From contig QZLH01000632.1 of the NCBI GenBank assembly GCA_003833135.1, forward strand, positions 1 through 64,000: a DNA stretch of 64,000 nt, read 5' to 3'. Positions 11,529 to 22,147 of the stretch are shown in pieces. The translations under genes were made by a program, and so were the position numbers. Within the stretch, counting starts at the first letter, position 1. Each line of letters opens with the position of its first letter. This DNA is from Oehlia diaphana. Taxonomy: Eukaryota; Glomeromycota; Glomeromycetes; Glomerales; Glomeraceae. The notes under the pieces were generated by a model. It was given only the letters and a program-made list of their open reading frames with translations. It ran no database searches and was not told the DNA's origin.

Positions 11529-12412
11529 CGAATTTTTTTTATAAAAGTATTTGTTTCTTTTTTTTTTAAAAAAAAAAAAATATCAATAATTTTTCTTTTA
11601 AAAAATACTAATATTGGAAATGATTAACATATAAGTTAGAACTGGCTAAAATTCTTTAACTGGTTAAAACTGATTAACTAGTGTTTCAAAAGGTTTGAGA
11701 ATGTACTTGAGCTTAACCTGAATATAAAACCAAACTCGATAAATATTCGAGTTTACATTTATGTAACTTGACCTTTGATCCGACCCAACGTAGTTTAACT
11801 CCCGAATAATTCGGTAGATCACACAACTTTTACAAATAAAATTCAATATTATTTTGGGGTTTGCTTTTTATCGCACAGTGAAATATCGCATCCCCATATA
11901 AAAGTCAAAAACAGTATTCTAAACCATTTTGATATACTAAATATAATTGCAAAGCAGGCATACTATATGGTTTTTAAAAGTGCTACAATAGGTAAATAAT
12001 GGTTTGCGTCAAAAATGTAAAAAATCGAAAAAAATTTGAGAATTAGAAAATTCGCCAAAAAGGGAGGAGCGATATACTATCACACATGCGAAATAATCCT
12101 TTTATTATTATAGTAAAAACAAAAACAATTTTGAAATATATTTACTGCACATGTTAAAGTTATAGAGTATAAATATCCAGCTTTTCATGTACTCGTTATG
12201 CATCGAAATAGTTCAAAGAATGGTAAGGATAGTCTACTTCAATGATTGTCATAATTACATTTAATGTAAAATTTAAATTCTAAAATTTATAACTCATTAG
12301 ATTCTTATTTTCATATCCTACACCCACCAAGACTTCAAACACATACATACACGGATCACATTAGTTTGAAATTAATCTTTCAAGAACATTATCTTTTTGT
12401 GAACACAAATGA
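11529..12412. other. Intergenic, no gene seen
   Basis: A/T-rich sequence with short homopolymers (for example 11528-11600). Reading frames are short and unlike the coding sequences here. No feature is supported. Confidence 0.5.
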
Positions 12413-12525
12413 CCCTATAAAAAAAAAAATCTGGAAAAAACTCCAATAAATGATCATTTTTTCTTGTTTATATTCCGAAGAAACTCAGACACGTGATCAT
12501 TTTTTCTGAAAAATTTTTTACAGAG
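12413..12525. mobile_element. Small MITE with CCCTATAAAAA end
   Basis: It shares ACTCCAATAAATGATCATTT, TTCCGAAGAAACTCAGACA and GAAAAATTTTTTA with 18151-18256. The left end is CCCTATAAAAAA. The right end (TTTTTTACAGAG) is diverged. It is therefore a second copy of the same roughly 110-bp family. Confidence 0.6.
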
Positions 12526-12729
12526 CGAAGTTCACATATACAAACGTCCACTTGATTCTATCAAACCAACCTTAAAACCATAAACTTCCAATGAGCTTTA
12601 CATTCTAATAAAAGTTTGTTTCTTAAAGAATTTCACTTTCCAAGAGAGATTCACTCATTTTAATTTTGATAATACAATTAAAGTTAGAAATTTAAAAGTA
12701 AATATAATATCAACTTATCACCTGATAAT

Positions 12730-12890
12730 CTGATTAAACCCGGGTCAACCCACTCTGACCCGACTGGTTAAATCAAACCCAGGACTCGTGTCAAATAATG
12801 AAAGGCCTGATTCAGATTTAAACACGAGTCGTCGAGTCAGGTCAAATAACTGGGTCTGAACTGACCCTTTCAGAACACTACAATTAACCG
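12730..12890. repeat. GGGTC/GACCC word-rich segment
   Basis: This is a locally G+C-richer stretch with repeated words in both orientations (CCCGGGTCAACCC, CTGACCCGACT, ACTGGGTCTGAACTGACCC, GAGTCGTCGAGTCAGGTC). It looks like a short non-autonomous element with internal inverted words. Its ends were not defined. Confidence 0.4.
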
Positions 12891-13048
12891 ATTAATTATA
12901 GCAGAGACAATACTAAAAAAGATGATAATAATAGAACACATAGTTATATCCAAAGAAATATTTATAATATTATGAATTATGCGAAAATTTGATCTTTTAA
13001 AAATAATTTTAAAAATATAAGTTCAATTTCAATGAAAAATTACAAATT

Positions 13049-13236
13049 CAGTCAACCTCCCATATAGTCTCCTCCTATCTAATCACATCCTCCCATATAA
13101 GCACATTTGCATTGGCCCAAATTACTAATAAATATATTGAAAAAACCTCCTCTTTAGTCACATCATACAGTATTTTTATAATCACATCATTTTTTTTTTT
13201 GGTCCTGAGAGGTGTGCTTATATGGGAGGTTGACTG
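13049..13236 (-). mobile_element. MITE, CAGTCAACC-terminus family (copy 2)
   Basis: The ends are CAGTCAACCTCCCATATA and its exact inverse TATATGGGAGGTTGACTG, an 18-base TIR bounding 188 bp. The interior matches 3413-3563 in the opposite orientation. TA follows the right end; the left neighbour is TT, so the target duplication is imperfect. No coding potential was seen. Confidence 0.75.
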
Positions 13237-13629
13237 TAATTATTTATTTTGAAATTAATTAGAGCGTCTCCACTAGAAAAGTTATGTTACGATTCTTGCA
13301 TTGTGCCAAAGAAATTATGGTATTTTTGCCCGAAGCGTGCGAAGGATTATACAGTAATCCATATCATGCAAAGGTTTGTCTGTCACGCCGCGTGTATGAC
13401 GTGAATAACCAATCAATTTTTAAAATCAGACGTAACAATTTATACGAACATGATAGGTGTAACAACGTAACAACAATAACAATAAATTAAGGCCGATAAA
13501 ATATTAAAGCTCCGGAAATCCCGACAGTAGTATTAAATTGAAAAAAAACTAATAAAAACTTCACAACTTTATTTATAAAGATAAATGTTTGTATATAATA
13601 ATTTTAACTTACTAATAAATCACAAATAA

Positions 13630-15171
13630 TTAATCAAGTTCCTTCATAAAATTATAAGGATAAATAAGCGTTGTAAAATAATATTTTAATTTAATATTAT
13701 ACAACTCAAATTCCTTTACTTCACTTTCAAAATAAGGCAAATCTCCATATTTAAAATTCCAAATAGCCAAATACTCAACCCTTTTTTCTTTCATAATAAA
13801 TTTCTTAATATAATGTAAAATATCATCACTACCTTTTTGCATTATTAACAATTCCTTAATAAAAATATCTTGAGAATTTTTTAAGAAAATTTCAAAATCA
13901 TTCGTTTTAATTTTAAGAACTAAATTTAAATATTCTAATTTAGAAGGAAGGATTTGTCCTAAATTTTGTAATATAGTTGAACTACAAATGTTATTACTAT
14001 CATGATAATCATCTATACTAATTGAAAGATAATTAAGATTTTGTTTAACATTTTCAATTAAATTGAATATTTGATAAATAATTTTCATTCTAAGTTTACA
14101 TAAATCAAGAAATTTGATATTTTTACAATTTGTAATTAATTCTAATAATTGTTGATTTGATTGACCATCATAATCAAATTCATATCCGAAATTCTCTAAA
14201 TAATCACCAGATTGTTGTATCAATAATTGTAATAATTCAATTCGTAATTTTTCGTTCATAAATAAGGATTTTAATTTAAATGGTTTAGATAAATTAATAA
14301 TTTGTTGAATAAAATCAGAATTTAAAAAATAACAATAAATGATATGAATAGATTCCATAACATTTAATTGTTCAAATACTTTATTTAATAGATTGATTAT
14401 ACTCCCAAAATTGATGCGATAAAGTATGATTGTATTTAAAGTATTTAAACAATTAGAATCTTTTGATAACAATAGTGATTTATATAAAGGTAAATAATCG
14501 TGACTTAATAAAATTCTTTTAAGATTTTTATGTAAATTAATAATTTGAGATATACGATTTTTAAGTAAAGTATCTTCAAAACAATAAGTATTATAAATAT
14601 TAGTATAAAAACTTAAATTTTTAATATTTTGTATAAAATTTGTATTATTTTGTATAATTAACTCAAAAATATCATTAAAATATTCATTATAACGATGATC
14701 GATAATATCAATATCAAGGGTATATAAATTTACTTCATTTTTAATAAATATTTTAAATAATGATATACTAATTAATTTTATAAATTCAACTTTTGAGTAT
14801 ATACTAATATTTTGTATAAAATATTTATTTACGGGTTTTAAGGTTCTAATAGCATCTTTAGACCATATTTCAATACAAATCATGAATTTCCATGTATTCA
14901 AATATTTTATATAATTAAGATAATTGAACATTGTATTTAAAGGTTTTGTTTTAAAATCTTCATTTAAATTATGTAAATACATTTCAATAAAATTATAATT
15001 TCCGGTACGAATTGAAAATGGATTTTCCCATAATAATGGAATCGCTAAACGACACCATAATCTGTTAATTAAAATGCATGAATGTAAAGTTGAAACATCA
15101 GTCTGTAAATATTTCATAATTTCATATGTTAATTCAGGTAAATCACCTGAAAATATTTTTGAACATTTCAT
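13630..15171 (-). CDS. F-box/LRR-like protein, intact (513 aa)
   Basis: An open single-exon frame starting MKCSKIFSGDLPELTYEIMK. The second residue is Lys where the others have Ser. The F-box is at about 8-50 (LINRLWCRLAIPLLWENPF), and the LRR-like body carries the family blocks LNTIILYRINF, FKLKSLFM, SGDYLENFGYEF and LGQILPSKLEYLNLVL. It contains a linker with RTLKPVNKYF, also seen in the copy at 23385 (GTLKPINRYL) but absent from 3937. This suggests segment gain or loss between paralogues. It ends MKELD, like the copy at 3937. The predicted role is an SCF substrate adaptor; the target is unknown. It is on the same strand as all other copies. Confidence 0.9.
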   Translation of the reverse strand: MKCSKIFSGDLPELTYEIMKYLQTDVSTLHSCILINRLWCRLAIPLLWENPFSIRTGNYNFIEMYLHNLNEDFKTKPLNTMFNYLNYIKYLNTWKFMICIEIWSKDAIRTLKPVNKYFIQNISIYSKVEFIKLISISLFKIFIKNEVNLYTLDIDIIDHRYNEYFNDIFELIIQNNTNFIQNIKNLSFYTNIYNTYCFEDTLLKNRISQIINLHKNLKRILLSHDYLPLYKSLLLSKDSNCLNTLNTIILYRINFGSIINLLNKVFEQLNVMESIHIIYCYFLNSDFIQQIINLSKPFKLKSLFMNEKLRIELLQLLIQQSGDYLENFGYEFDYDGQSNQQLLELITNCKNIKFLDLCKLRMKIIYQIFNLIENVKQNLNYLSISIDDYHDSNNICSSTILQNLGQILPSKLEYLNLVLKIKTNDFEIFLKNSQDIFIKELLIMQKGSDDILHYIKKFIMKEKRVEYLAIWNFKYGDLPYFESEVKEFELYNIKLKYYFTTLIYPYNFMKELD

Positions 15172-15263
15172 TATATTATAAACGAAGAGGGAAAGTAAGG
15201 GTATTTATTTTATTTACTATTGTCTACCAGATAAATTTATTAATAATTTTCGGAACGGTGAAT

Positions 15264-15281
15264 CCGATAATGTCGCACAAA
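15264..15281 (-). promoter_or_regulatory. Conserved upstream block of F-box genes
   Basis: Plus-strand CCGATAATGTCGCACAA lies about 95-110 bases before the ATG at 15171. It is nearly identical to the block before the copy at 3192, including the neighbouring TTTTCGGA. Confidence 0.5.
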
Positions 15282-15414
15282 TAATGATTAGGCAATAAGT
15301 TCAGTAAAATTAAATTACCCCAGTAACACCCGAAAATGTCACAAGTCATGTGAGATCAGATACGATATTTATGATAACCATTTATAGTATAGTATAACAA
15401 ATAAGGGGTTAAAG

Positions 15415-15935
15415 TACATTTACGGCGAAATTCCCATTCCGCTGAAACCATTTCACCGAAGGGACATTTCGCCGAAAGTGAATTTTATTGAAGTCATTTC
15501 ACCGAATCGTCCATTTTATCAAATTCCATTTCGCCAAATGAACATATTCGCAGAAAATGAAGTAGCGATTAACATTTTAATAAAAAATATTCATCGCGTA
15601 ATGAAAATAAAAATTAAATCATTTTTGGAGATTTTTTTTTTTCCAGAATATTATCATTTTTAACATCCAAGTAGCTGGTATTAATTGTTAAGAAATAAAT
15701 AAATGACTTTATTTTCCTGAATACATTTATTCACGAAAAAGTAAATAAAAAAAAGACTATTAACATATTAATTTAACGAGATAAATTTAATAAAAATCAG
15801 CTAATTTCGAAAATTTTTCTAGAAAACATTATTTTTATGTATTTAGTATAAAAACAATGAAATAACTAAATGGAATAAATAATTTTTCGACGAAATGTCC
15901 ATTAGGCGAAAAGTCCGGATACCTAAATAAACTAA
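15415..15935. mobile_element. Element with TTTCGCCGAAA word arrays
   Basis: The left part (15420-15560) strings together variants of CATTTCGCCGAA and CATTTCACCGAA. The right part (15888-15925) has the opposite orientation (TTCGACGAAATGTCCATTAGGCGAAAAGTCC). The A/T-rich middle is non-coding. The same word reappears at the right edge of the window. The boundaries are approximate. It resembles, in design, the ACCGACA and CCCGACA elements at 41 and 44-45 kb. Confidence 0.45.
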
Positions 15936-16651
15936 ATTCGCAAAAAAGAACTACTAATTAACATATGTGTTATCTTCCTATTATCATAACGATCTAATCT
16001 TCTGATGCGTAAAACACGTGCATTAGTAAACTATTTATACTCCGCAAGAGAAAAAAATATATAGGGTTGTAAATGCCAAATTTTATTTTTGATCTTTTAT
16101 CTTTTTTAGCAAATAAATAAAGGAAAATGGTAAAATCAAGTTAAAATAATTAGTACCAAGCTCAAGACCATTTTATATATTATTAGGCCTAACTAAATTC
16201 GTACAAAATTTAAACATACTCAACACAGCCACCGGGAATGTGGTTTTGGAGTTACAGGCTTGGGCATATGTATCTGTATCCAATATTTTCACGAAGTCAT
16301 GTGATAACCTACCTAAAATTTCCAGAATTGAAGATCAATAATCTTGAGCACGTACAAATATAAATCAGGAGCCACAGAAAATGTCTCTCCCAACGATATG
16401 AAATTATTTTTTTACATGAACATCCAGAAGGTCCGAAGTGGGATTATTATCTTATGTTCACTGTAGCAAGTCTGCAGTAGCTTATTGGGTGAAAAATACC
16501 GTCAAGATAAGAATTTAACCGATGAACAGAAGTCAGGCCAACTACACAGCACCACCAAAGAACAAGACAAACGATTTGTGAAGTTAGCAATGAAAAAACA
16601 TGATATTACCAGTACTGAAATTCAACAAAAACTTAAAAATAAGTTATCAAT

Positions 16652-17469
16652 CCTTATAAAAAAAGTAGATACGTTTTTTATACTGAAAGATACGTTTTGT
16701 ATACTGAGAGATACGTCTAGATACGTCTAGATACGTTTTGAGATACGGAAAAATGCACAATTCCGTATCTCNNNNNNNNNNNNNNNNNNNNNNNNNNNNN
16801 NNNNNNNNNNNNNNNNNNNNNNNNNNNNNNNNNNNNNNNNNNNNNNNNNNNNNNNNNNNNNNNNNNNNNNNNNNNNNNNNNNNNNNNNNNNNNNNNNNNN
16901 NNNNNNNNNNNNNNNNNNNNNNNNNNNNNNNNNNNNNNNNNNNNNNNNNNNNNNNNNNNNNNNNNNNNNNNNNNNNNNNNNNNNNNNNNNNNNNNNNNNN
17001 NNNNNNNNNNNNNNNNNNNNNNNNNNNNNNNNNNNNNNNNNNNNNNNNNNNNNNNNNNNNNNNNNNNNNNNNNNNNNNNNNNNNNNNNNNNNNNNNNNNN
17101 NNNNNNNNNNNNNNNNNNNNNNNNNNNNNNNNNNNNNNNNNNNNNNNNNNNNNNNNNNNNNNNNNNNNNNNNNNNNNNNNCCCTATAAAAAAAGTAGATA
17201 CGTTTTTTATACTGAAAGATACGTTTTGTATACTGAGAGATACGTCTAGATACGTCTAGATACGTTTTGAGATACGGAAAAATGCACAATTCCGTATCTC
17301 GCATGATACGTTTTTTCAGTGTCTCCGTATACAAAACGTGTCTTGCAAGATACGGAATTGTGCATTTTTCCGTATCTCAAAACGTATCTAGACGTATCTA
17401 GACGTATATCTCAGTACACATAACGTATCTTTCAGTATAAAAAACGTATCTACTTTTTTTATAGGGAAT
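16652..17469. mobile_element. GATACG-rich fold-back element inside the transposase
   Basis: A roughly 120-base arm starts CCTATAAAAAAAGTAGATACG (17181-17300) and is followed by an inverted copy (17345-17466) ending CTACTTTTTTTATAGG. Arms contain repeats of GATACGTCTA and GATACGTTTT. A further direct copy of the arm (16652-16771) lies left of the gap and is identical apart from one base near its start. The CCCTATAAAA terminus is shared with 18151-18256 and 12413-12525. It has no coding capacity and can form a long hairpin. Confidence 0.7.
16772..17180. other. Assembly gap (409 N)
   Basis: It is flanked by two near-identical copies of the same 115-120-base arm. Frames read through the N are not genes. 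Confidence 0.99.
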
Positions 17470-18150
17470 GTTAGTTCAAGATCAATTAGGCGACGTTTTG
17501 GTGAGTCTGGGGTAAATTTATGAAAGAAACTTTCAAACCTTTGCTTTTTGAGAAACACAGAACTAACCGATACATTAAAAATTTGACTGGAAAAGTTATT
17601 TTTTGCTAATGAAAGTACTTTTCAATTATTCCAGTCAAATAGAAAGGTTTGGAAATTCGTTGGGAGACCAAAAGTGTTCCATATAGTCAAACATCCACAG
17701 AAAGCTCACGTTTGGAGTTGGTTTTCTTCTATAGGATTTGGTAAGTTGATATGCTTTGAAAGAAATCTGGATGCCCTTTTTATGTGTAGTGTCTATGAGA
17801 GGGGTCTTTTGCCTTCTGCCTGTAAGCTTTTTAGCGAAGATAGCATGGATTAGATCTTGCAAGAAGACAATGATCCTAAGCACCGCCCAAAAATATGCAA
17901 AAAAAGTGAAGAAAATGAAGTGATCTTACTTTCTTGGCCATCTATGTCTCCTGATCAAAATCCTATAGAAAATGTTTGGCAGTTTCTGAAAATAAAAATT
18001 TCAAAAAAAAAATTAAAACAGCTAGGAGATCAAGGGCAGAATTAACAAAAGAATGGAACTAATTACCGGTTCAATTGGCTAAAATTTTTGTTAATAGTAT
18101 GGAAAAGAGAGTTACAGAATAATAAATGCAGGGGGAGGGATTTTACTATT

Positions 18151-18256
18151 CCTATAAAAAAAATTCTTGAAAAAACTCCAATAAATGATCATTTTTCTAG
18201 TTTTTATTCCGAAGAAACTCAGACATGTTATCATTTTCCGAAAAATTTTTTATAGG
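18151..18256. mobile_element. 106-bp MITE, CCTATAAAAAA TIR
   Basis: The ends are CCTATAAAAAAAATTCTTG and, inverted, CCTATAAAAAATTTTTCGG. It lies in the 3' tail of the decayed Tc1-like element. It shares its interior with 12413-12525. Confidence 0.65.
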
Positions 18257-18355
18257 GTATGTGTTAATGATCAGGACTCATCTAATAAAAAATTTTTTTG
18301 TTGTTTATTAATGTTTTTCAATGACGTGGTACAGATACTTATGTCCGGGACTGTA

Positions 18356-18956
18356 TCAAGATTCCAGAATATCCCAGTGTCTAATGTTGGTGCTCAAATT
18401 AACACATCAACACAAAACCAACAAATAATTATTAGAAATTTACAAGCTATTCAGCAAACTCTACAAGACATCCACAAAACCAACGAAACATACAGCAATC
18501 TCAGAGAGCTGATCGTAGACGACTAAGGAGGATACAGCGTTTAATTCAAGCCTTGTATGTATTTTTAAATAGTTTTTGCAAAAAAATCATTGTAATGGAT
18601 AAATGTATATTTTTATTATTTAGAGACGTCCGTTCTTTTGTAGGACAATAAATTCTCGAATCATCAACACACGTGAGAGAATTTAAAGTCCTATCAAATC
18701 TTCGTAATGTACTCCCAACAATTTTCCCATGAATGTGTCCCAACTTAGGAGGGCGAATGGTATATATAATATATATTGCCAACACAATCTTACTTTTTTA
18801 ATGATTCTAATGGTTTGCAAATTGTTTTTTAAATGTATAGGGCAAGCCATAGATAATTTCTTAGCCTTCTACGTCTTGCAGGGCGGGAGTTTAGTGCGAG
18901 ATCTGAGAAGACGTTGAAGACATTTAGCAGAGTACATAGGTATAAAATTGTTGTAA
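18356..18956 (+). pseudogene. Broken gene with SAP-like C-terminus
   Basis: It follows directly on the Tc1-like element's right end. The readable segments are SRFQNIPVSNVGAQINTSTQ, NLQAIQQTLQDIHKTNE, then after a frameshift QRADRRRLRRIQRLIQAL up to an intron-like GTATGT at about 18555. Further on come SNLRNVLPTIFP and NVSQLRRAN. A last exon-like part, about 18840-18956, reads IDNFLAFYVLQGGSLVRDLR, TGA at 18915, RHLAEYIGIKLL and TAA at 18954. The last part resembles the helix-extended-loop-helix of SAP-type domains, which bind nucleic acid; this is a tentative reading. The stops and frameshift indicate a pseudogene whose 5' end was probably removed by the transposon. Confidence 0.45.
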
Positions 18957-19888
18957 TTACCACCAGGATCTTGAAGTTAATTTCTTTATGTAATCAAAAA
19001 TTTATCTAAAAAAATAAATAATATTTGCTACTTTTTTTGCGTATATATTATATATATACAATAAAAAAAAATTATTTGGTACACTACATTATTTCTTTGC
19101 TACTACACTAGGTTTTCGGAATAAATAATCCTTGTTGTTTAATGAATGTTATTTAATGATAATGTTGATGATGTACTGTAAATAATAAGATTGATTTTTT
19201 CGCTTTATTTTACTCACACAAGGTGGATAAAAGGATTAACCAACAGGGACACCACCTTCCTATATAATTCAGGGAAATTACGTTAATATTATCGCATATC
19301 GAAAATCTGATCAACGGATCCACTTAAAATCATAATAAAAAAATTTTGGCGCTACTCATATACAAAGATCAATGAATTTATATTCTCCAATTTTTACAAG
19401 TTTAAATCAACTATTGGACTAGTGGTGCTGACTTTTCTTTTTTTAGCTACGTCACTCATTAAGTCAACAAAGGTAATAACTTGTGACGTATTTATAGTTC
19501 GATATTATATAAATTATTATAAAATTTCTCTGTGACTACGTGAGCATCTGCAGTGACGTTATTGACGTAACTTTGTCATGGCAGTTATGTCGGTAAAATT
19601 TGCATCTCTAATTAGGACGTCCACATGGGACAACCAATTGAATGTTCTAGCTATAACAAACACGGAATAGATCACGCGCAGATGAATTAAAAGTAGCGAA
19701 ATTCAAATTATTTATATAGGTTAATCTAATATTAATTTCTTTAATTATATAAGACTGATACTGACTGAAAAATCAGTCTTTTTGAGCCGGCCCATTCAAA
19801 CTAGGTTTATTTCTTAAAAAATGAACTTTAACTTTATATAAATAAAATTGTCATGAAAAAAAAAAATTCTCAATAAAGGTTAATATCT
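18957..19888. other. Intergenic, no gene seen
   Basis: A/T-rich, with an AT dinucleotide run near 19040-19070. No reading frame or repeat in it could be assigned. Confidence 0.5.
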
Positions 19889-21430
19889 TTATAAATAATC
19901 GATCTTCTTTATTAAAGAATAAATATTACAACTTAAATATAAATCATGAAAATTTCGGACTACAACATTATGTAACTTATATTCACTCACTTCATCTTTA
20001 AAATCTGACAAATCGCAATTTAAATGTCTAATAGCTAAATACTTGACTCTTTTCTTCTTCATAATAAATTCTTTCATACAATATGTAATATTATCACTAT
20101 AATGTTGCATTATTATCAATTTATTAATAAAAGTATTTTGAGAATTTTCTAAAAATACTCTAAAATCATTTTCTCTAAAAAAGAGAGATAAACTTAAGAA
20201 TTCTAGTTTAGCAGGAAGGATTTGTCCTAAATTTTGTAATATGATTGCAGTATCTCCGACTGTTAAACTAAGCTTTGATAAACCGATTGAAAGATAATTA
20301 AGACTTTGTTTAATATTTTCAACTAAATTGAATATTTCAAAAGAAATTTGACTTTCAAAACTAAAAAGACAAAGAAATTTTGCATTTTTATAATATTTTG
20401 TAATTAATTCTAATAATTGTTGTTTTAATGATAAATCACAATTATATCCAAGATCATAGCCAAAATTTTCTAAGTAATCACCAGATTTTTGTAATAATAA
20501 TTGTAATGAATCAATTTGTAATGAATCAATTTGTGATATCTTATTTATAAATAAAGATTTTAATTTAAATGGTTTGGTTAAATTCATAATTTGTTGAGTA
20601 AAACCAGCATTTAAAGAAGAACAATTAATGATATGAACAGATTCTAAAACATTTAATTGTTCAAATGTTTTATCAAGATTAATTATTCCTTTAAAATCGA
20701 CATAATAGAAAATGATTGTATTTAAGGTATTTGAACAATTATAATCTTTTGATAATAATAATGATTGACATAAACGAAGACCGTTAGTACTAAATAACAT
20801 TCTTTTGAGGTTATTTTGTGAATTAACCATCTGTAAAATATGATTATTAAGCATATTTTCATTGCTATTTAAAATAATAAGGTCTAAATTTTTAATATTG
20901 TGAATGGAATTTATATTTTCTAAAATTAACTCAGTAATATTATCTAAATATGTGTTTAGCATCTCAATTTCAAGAGTATGTAAATTTACTTCATTTTCAA
21001 TAAATATTTTAAATAGTGATACACATGTATCGATCCATATTGAATGAAATCTACTTTCAGAGTATGAAGTTTTAACATTAGTACTCAACCAACTTTTAAC
21101 AGAAGAAATGAATTTCAACATATTCAAATATTTTAAATACATAGGATAATTGAACAATGTATTTGAAGTTAATGAATTTTTAATAACTTTATATTCATTT
21201 AATTTCGTTTTAAATTCATCATTTAAATTATGAAAGTAAATATCAATAAAATTATAGTTCATGGTAGGAATTGAAAATGGATTTTCCCATAATAATGGAA
21301 TCGCTAATCGACACCATAATCTGTTAACTAAAATACATGAATGTAAAGTTGAAAAATCATTTTGGAAATATTTTATAACTCCATATGTTAATTCAGGTAA
21401 ATCTCCTGAGAAAATTTTTGAACATGACAT
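19889..21430 (-). CDS. F-box/LRR-like protein, intact (513 aa)
   Basis: An open single-exon frame. MSCSKIFSGDLPELTYGVIK, the F-box at about 8-50 (LVNRLWCRLAIPLLWENPF) and the LRR-like body with LNTIIFYYVDF, FKLKSLFI, SGDYLENFGYDL and LGQILPAKLEFLSLSL place it in the local family. It has a tandem 15-base duplication (around 20503-20533) that repeats five residues, giving IDSLQIDSLQLLLQ where others have one IESLQLLLQ. The C-terminus (CNIYSLIKKIDYL) differs from the ELD end of other copies. Its 5' flank is nearly identical to that of the copy at 23385-24950, so the two are probably recent duplicates. The role is inferred as an SCF adaptor. Confidence 0.9.
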   Translation of the reverse strand: MSCSKIFSGDLPELTYGVIKYFQNDFSTLHSCILVNRLWCRLAIPLLWENPFSIPTMNYNFIDIYFHNLNDEFKTKLNEYKVIKNSLTSNTLFNYPMYLKYLNMLKFISSVKSWLSTNVKTSYSESRFHSIWIDTCVSLFKIFIENEVNLHTLEIEMLNTYLDNITELILENINSIHNIKNLDLIILNSNENMLNNHILQMVNSQNNLKRMLFSTNGLRLCQSLLLSKDYNCSNTLNTIIFYYVDFKGIINLDKTFEQLNVLESVHIINCSSLNAGFTQQIMNLTKPFKLKSLFINKISQIDSLQIDSLQLLLQKSGDYLENFGYDLGYNCDLSLKQQLLELITKYYKNAKFLCLFSFESQISFEIFNLVENIKQSLNYLSIGLSKLSLTVGDTAIILQNLGQILPAKLEFLSLSLFFRENDFRVFLENSQNTFINKLIIMQHYSDNITYCMKEFIMKKKRVKYLAIRHLNCDLSDFKDEVSEYKLHNVVVRNFHDLYLSCNIYSLIKKIDYL

Positions 21431-21512
21431 TGTAAGCGAAGAAAGAAAAAAAAAGGGGGGTATTTGTGTATCAAATTTTAAATTTTATTATTATTCTTTA
21501 TTTATATTTTTA

Positions 21513-21526
21513 ATTGTCGCACAATT
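21513..21526 (-). promoter_or_regulatory. Conserved upstream block of F-box genes
   Basis: Plus-strand AATTGTCGCACAATTC, 83-97 bases before the ATG at 21430. The surrounding 110 bases closely match the flank of the copy ending at 24950. Confidence 0.5.
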
Positions 21527-21988
21527 CATGTGAAATAATTAGGCGCAGTTTTGTCGCAGTTTTAATTAGTATTACTGCAGATCATAGAAAAAAAGTATTA
21601 CATTTTGTTATTATGCCATATTTATTATATTAATGGTGTGTAAATAATTAGGCACAGCAGATTGCAAGCATGTGACCATTATGTAACTATATAGCAAGGT
21701 TATTACCCGGGGCGCCGGGGTACTGTACTCCAAAATAATCATTATTACCTTTTACGCCTCAACGCAGATCCATTAACACCAATAGAAAATGAATTTTCAC
21801 ATTTTGCCGATCTCGACCATGCCCGATATAGTTATGATATGAATTTCACGATCAGCAAATTTTACGCCTTAAGGATAACTGGACGCCTTACGAAATAGAA
21901 TTTTTTCTGACAATTTTCATATAAAAAACACGTGATATATCTCGGATTTTTTTCGTTGCCGCAGTTTAATTTTCCCGCAGCGTTTACC

Positions 21989-22147
21989 ATGTCGAGAAAC
22001 AGGTGGAATTGCGGTCAGCATCTACAAGAAATTAATAAAACTCATCTCAACAACGTTATACCACGTGATAAAAAATTTTATCAACAACAAACGGACCAAA
22101 ACATAGGAGATTCTAAAACATTAATCGTTCAAATGCTTTGTCTATAA
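21989..22147 (+). pseudogene. 5' fragment of an unknown gene fused to F-box relic DNA
   Basis: A coding-like start reads MSRNRWNCGQHLQEINKT and LNNVIPRDKKFYQQQTDQN. From about 22105 the sequence is antisense F-box family DNA (TTCTAAAACATT...CAAATGCTTTGTC), so the last residues and the stop at 22147 do not belong to the original gene. It reads as a first exon cut off by F-box-derived sequence. The family is not recognised. Confidence 0.4.

Larger units (their letters stand above)
16470..18353 (+). pseudogene. Decayed Tc1-like (DDE) transposase, interrupted by a fold-back element
   Basis: The N-terminal helix-turn-helix part is readable at 16485-16650 (KYRQDKNLTDEQKSGQ, STTKEQDKRFVKLAMKKHDI). 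The catalytic part resumes after the insertion (17469 on), with a frameshift near 17513, stops near 17606, and TAG at 17854. Recognisable blocks are ESTFQLFQSNRKVW, QEDNDPKH (second catalytic Asp) and SPDQNPIENVW (catalytic Glu). The first catalytic Asp before ESTF is Asn. After a further frameshift the tail ELTKEWN..LPVQLAK continues to about 18121. A likely 3' TIR (ACTTATGTCCGGGACTG) ends at 18353, followed by TA. The 5' TIR was not found. It cannot encode an active transposase. Confidence 0.8.

Noticed and set aside
16717..17334. Open frames across the first N gap
   Set aside because: The residues inside are unknown and the flanks are fold-back repeat, not coding.
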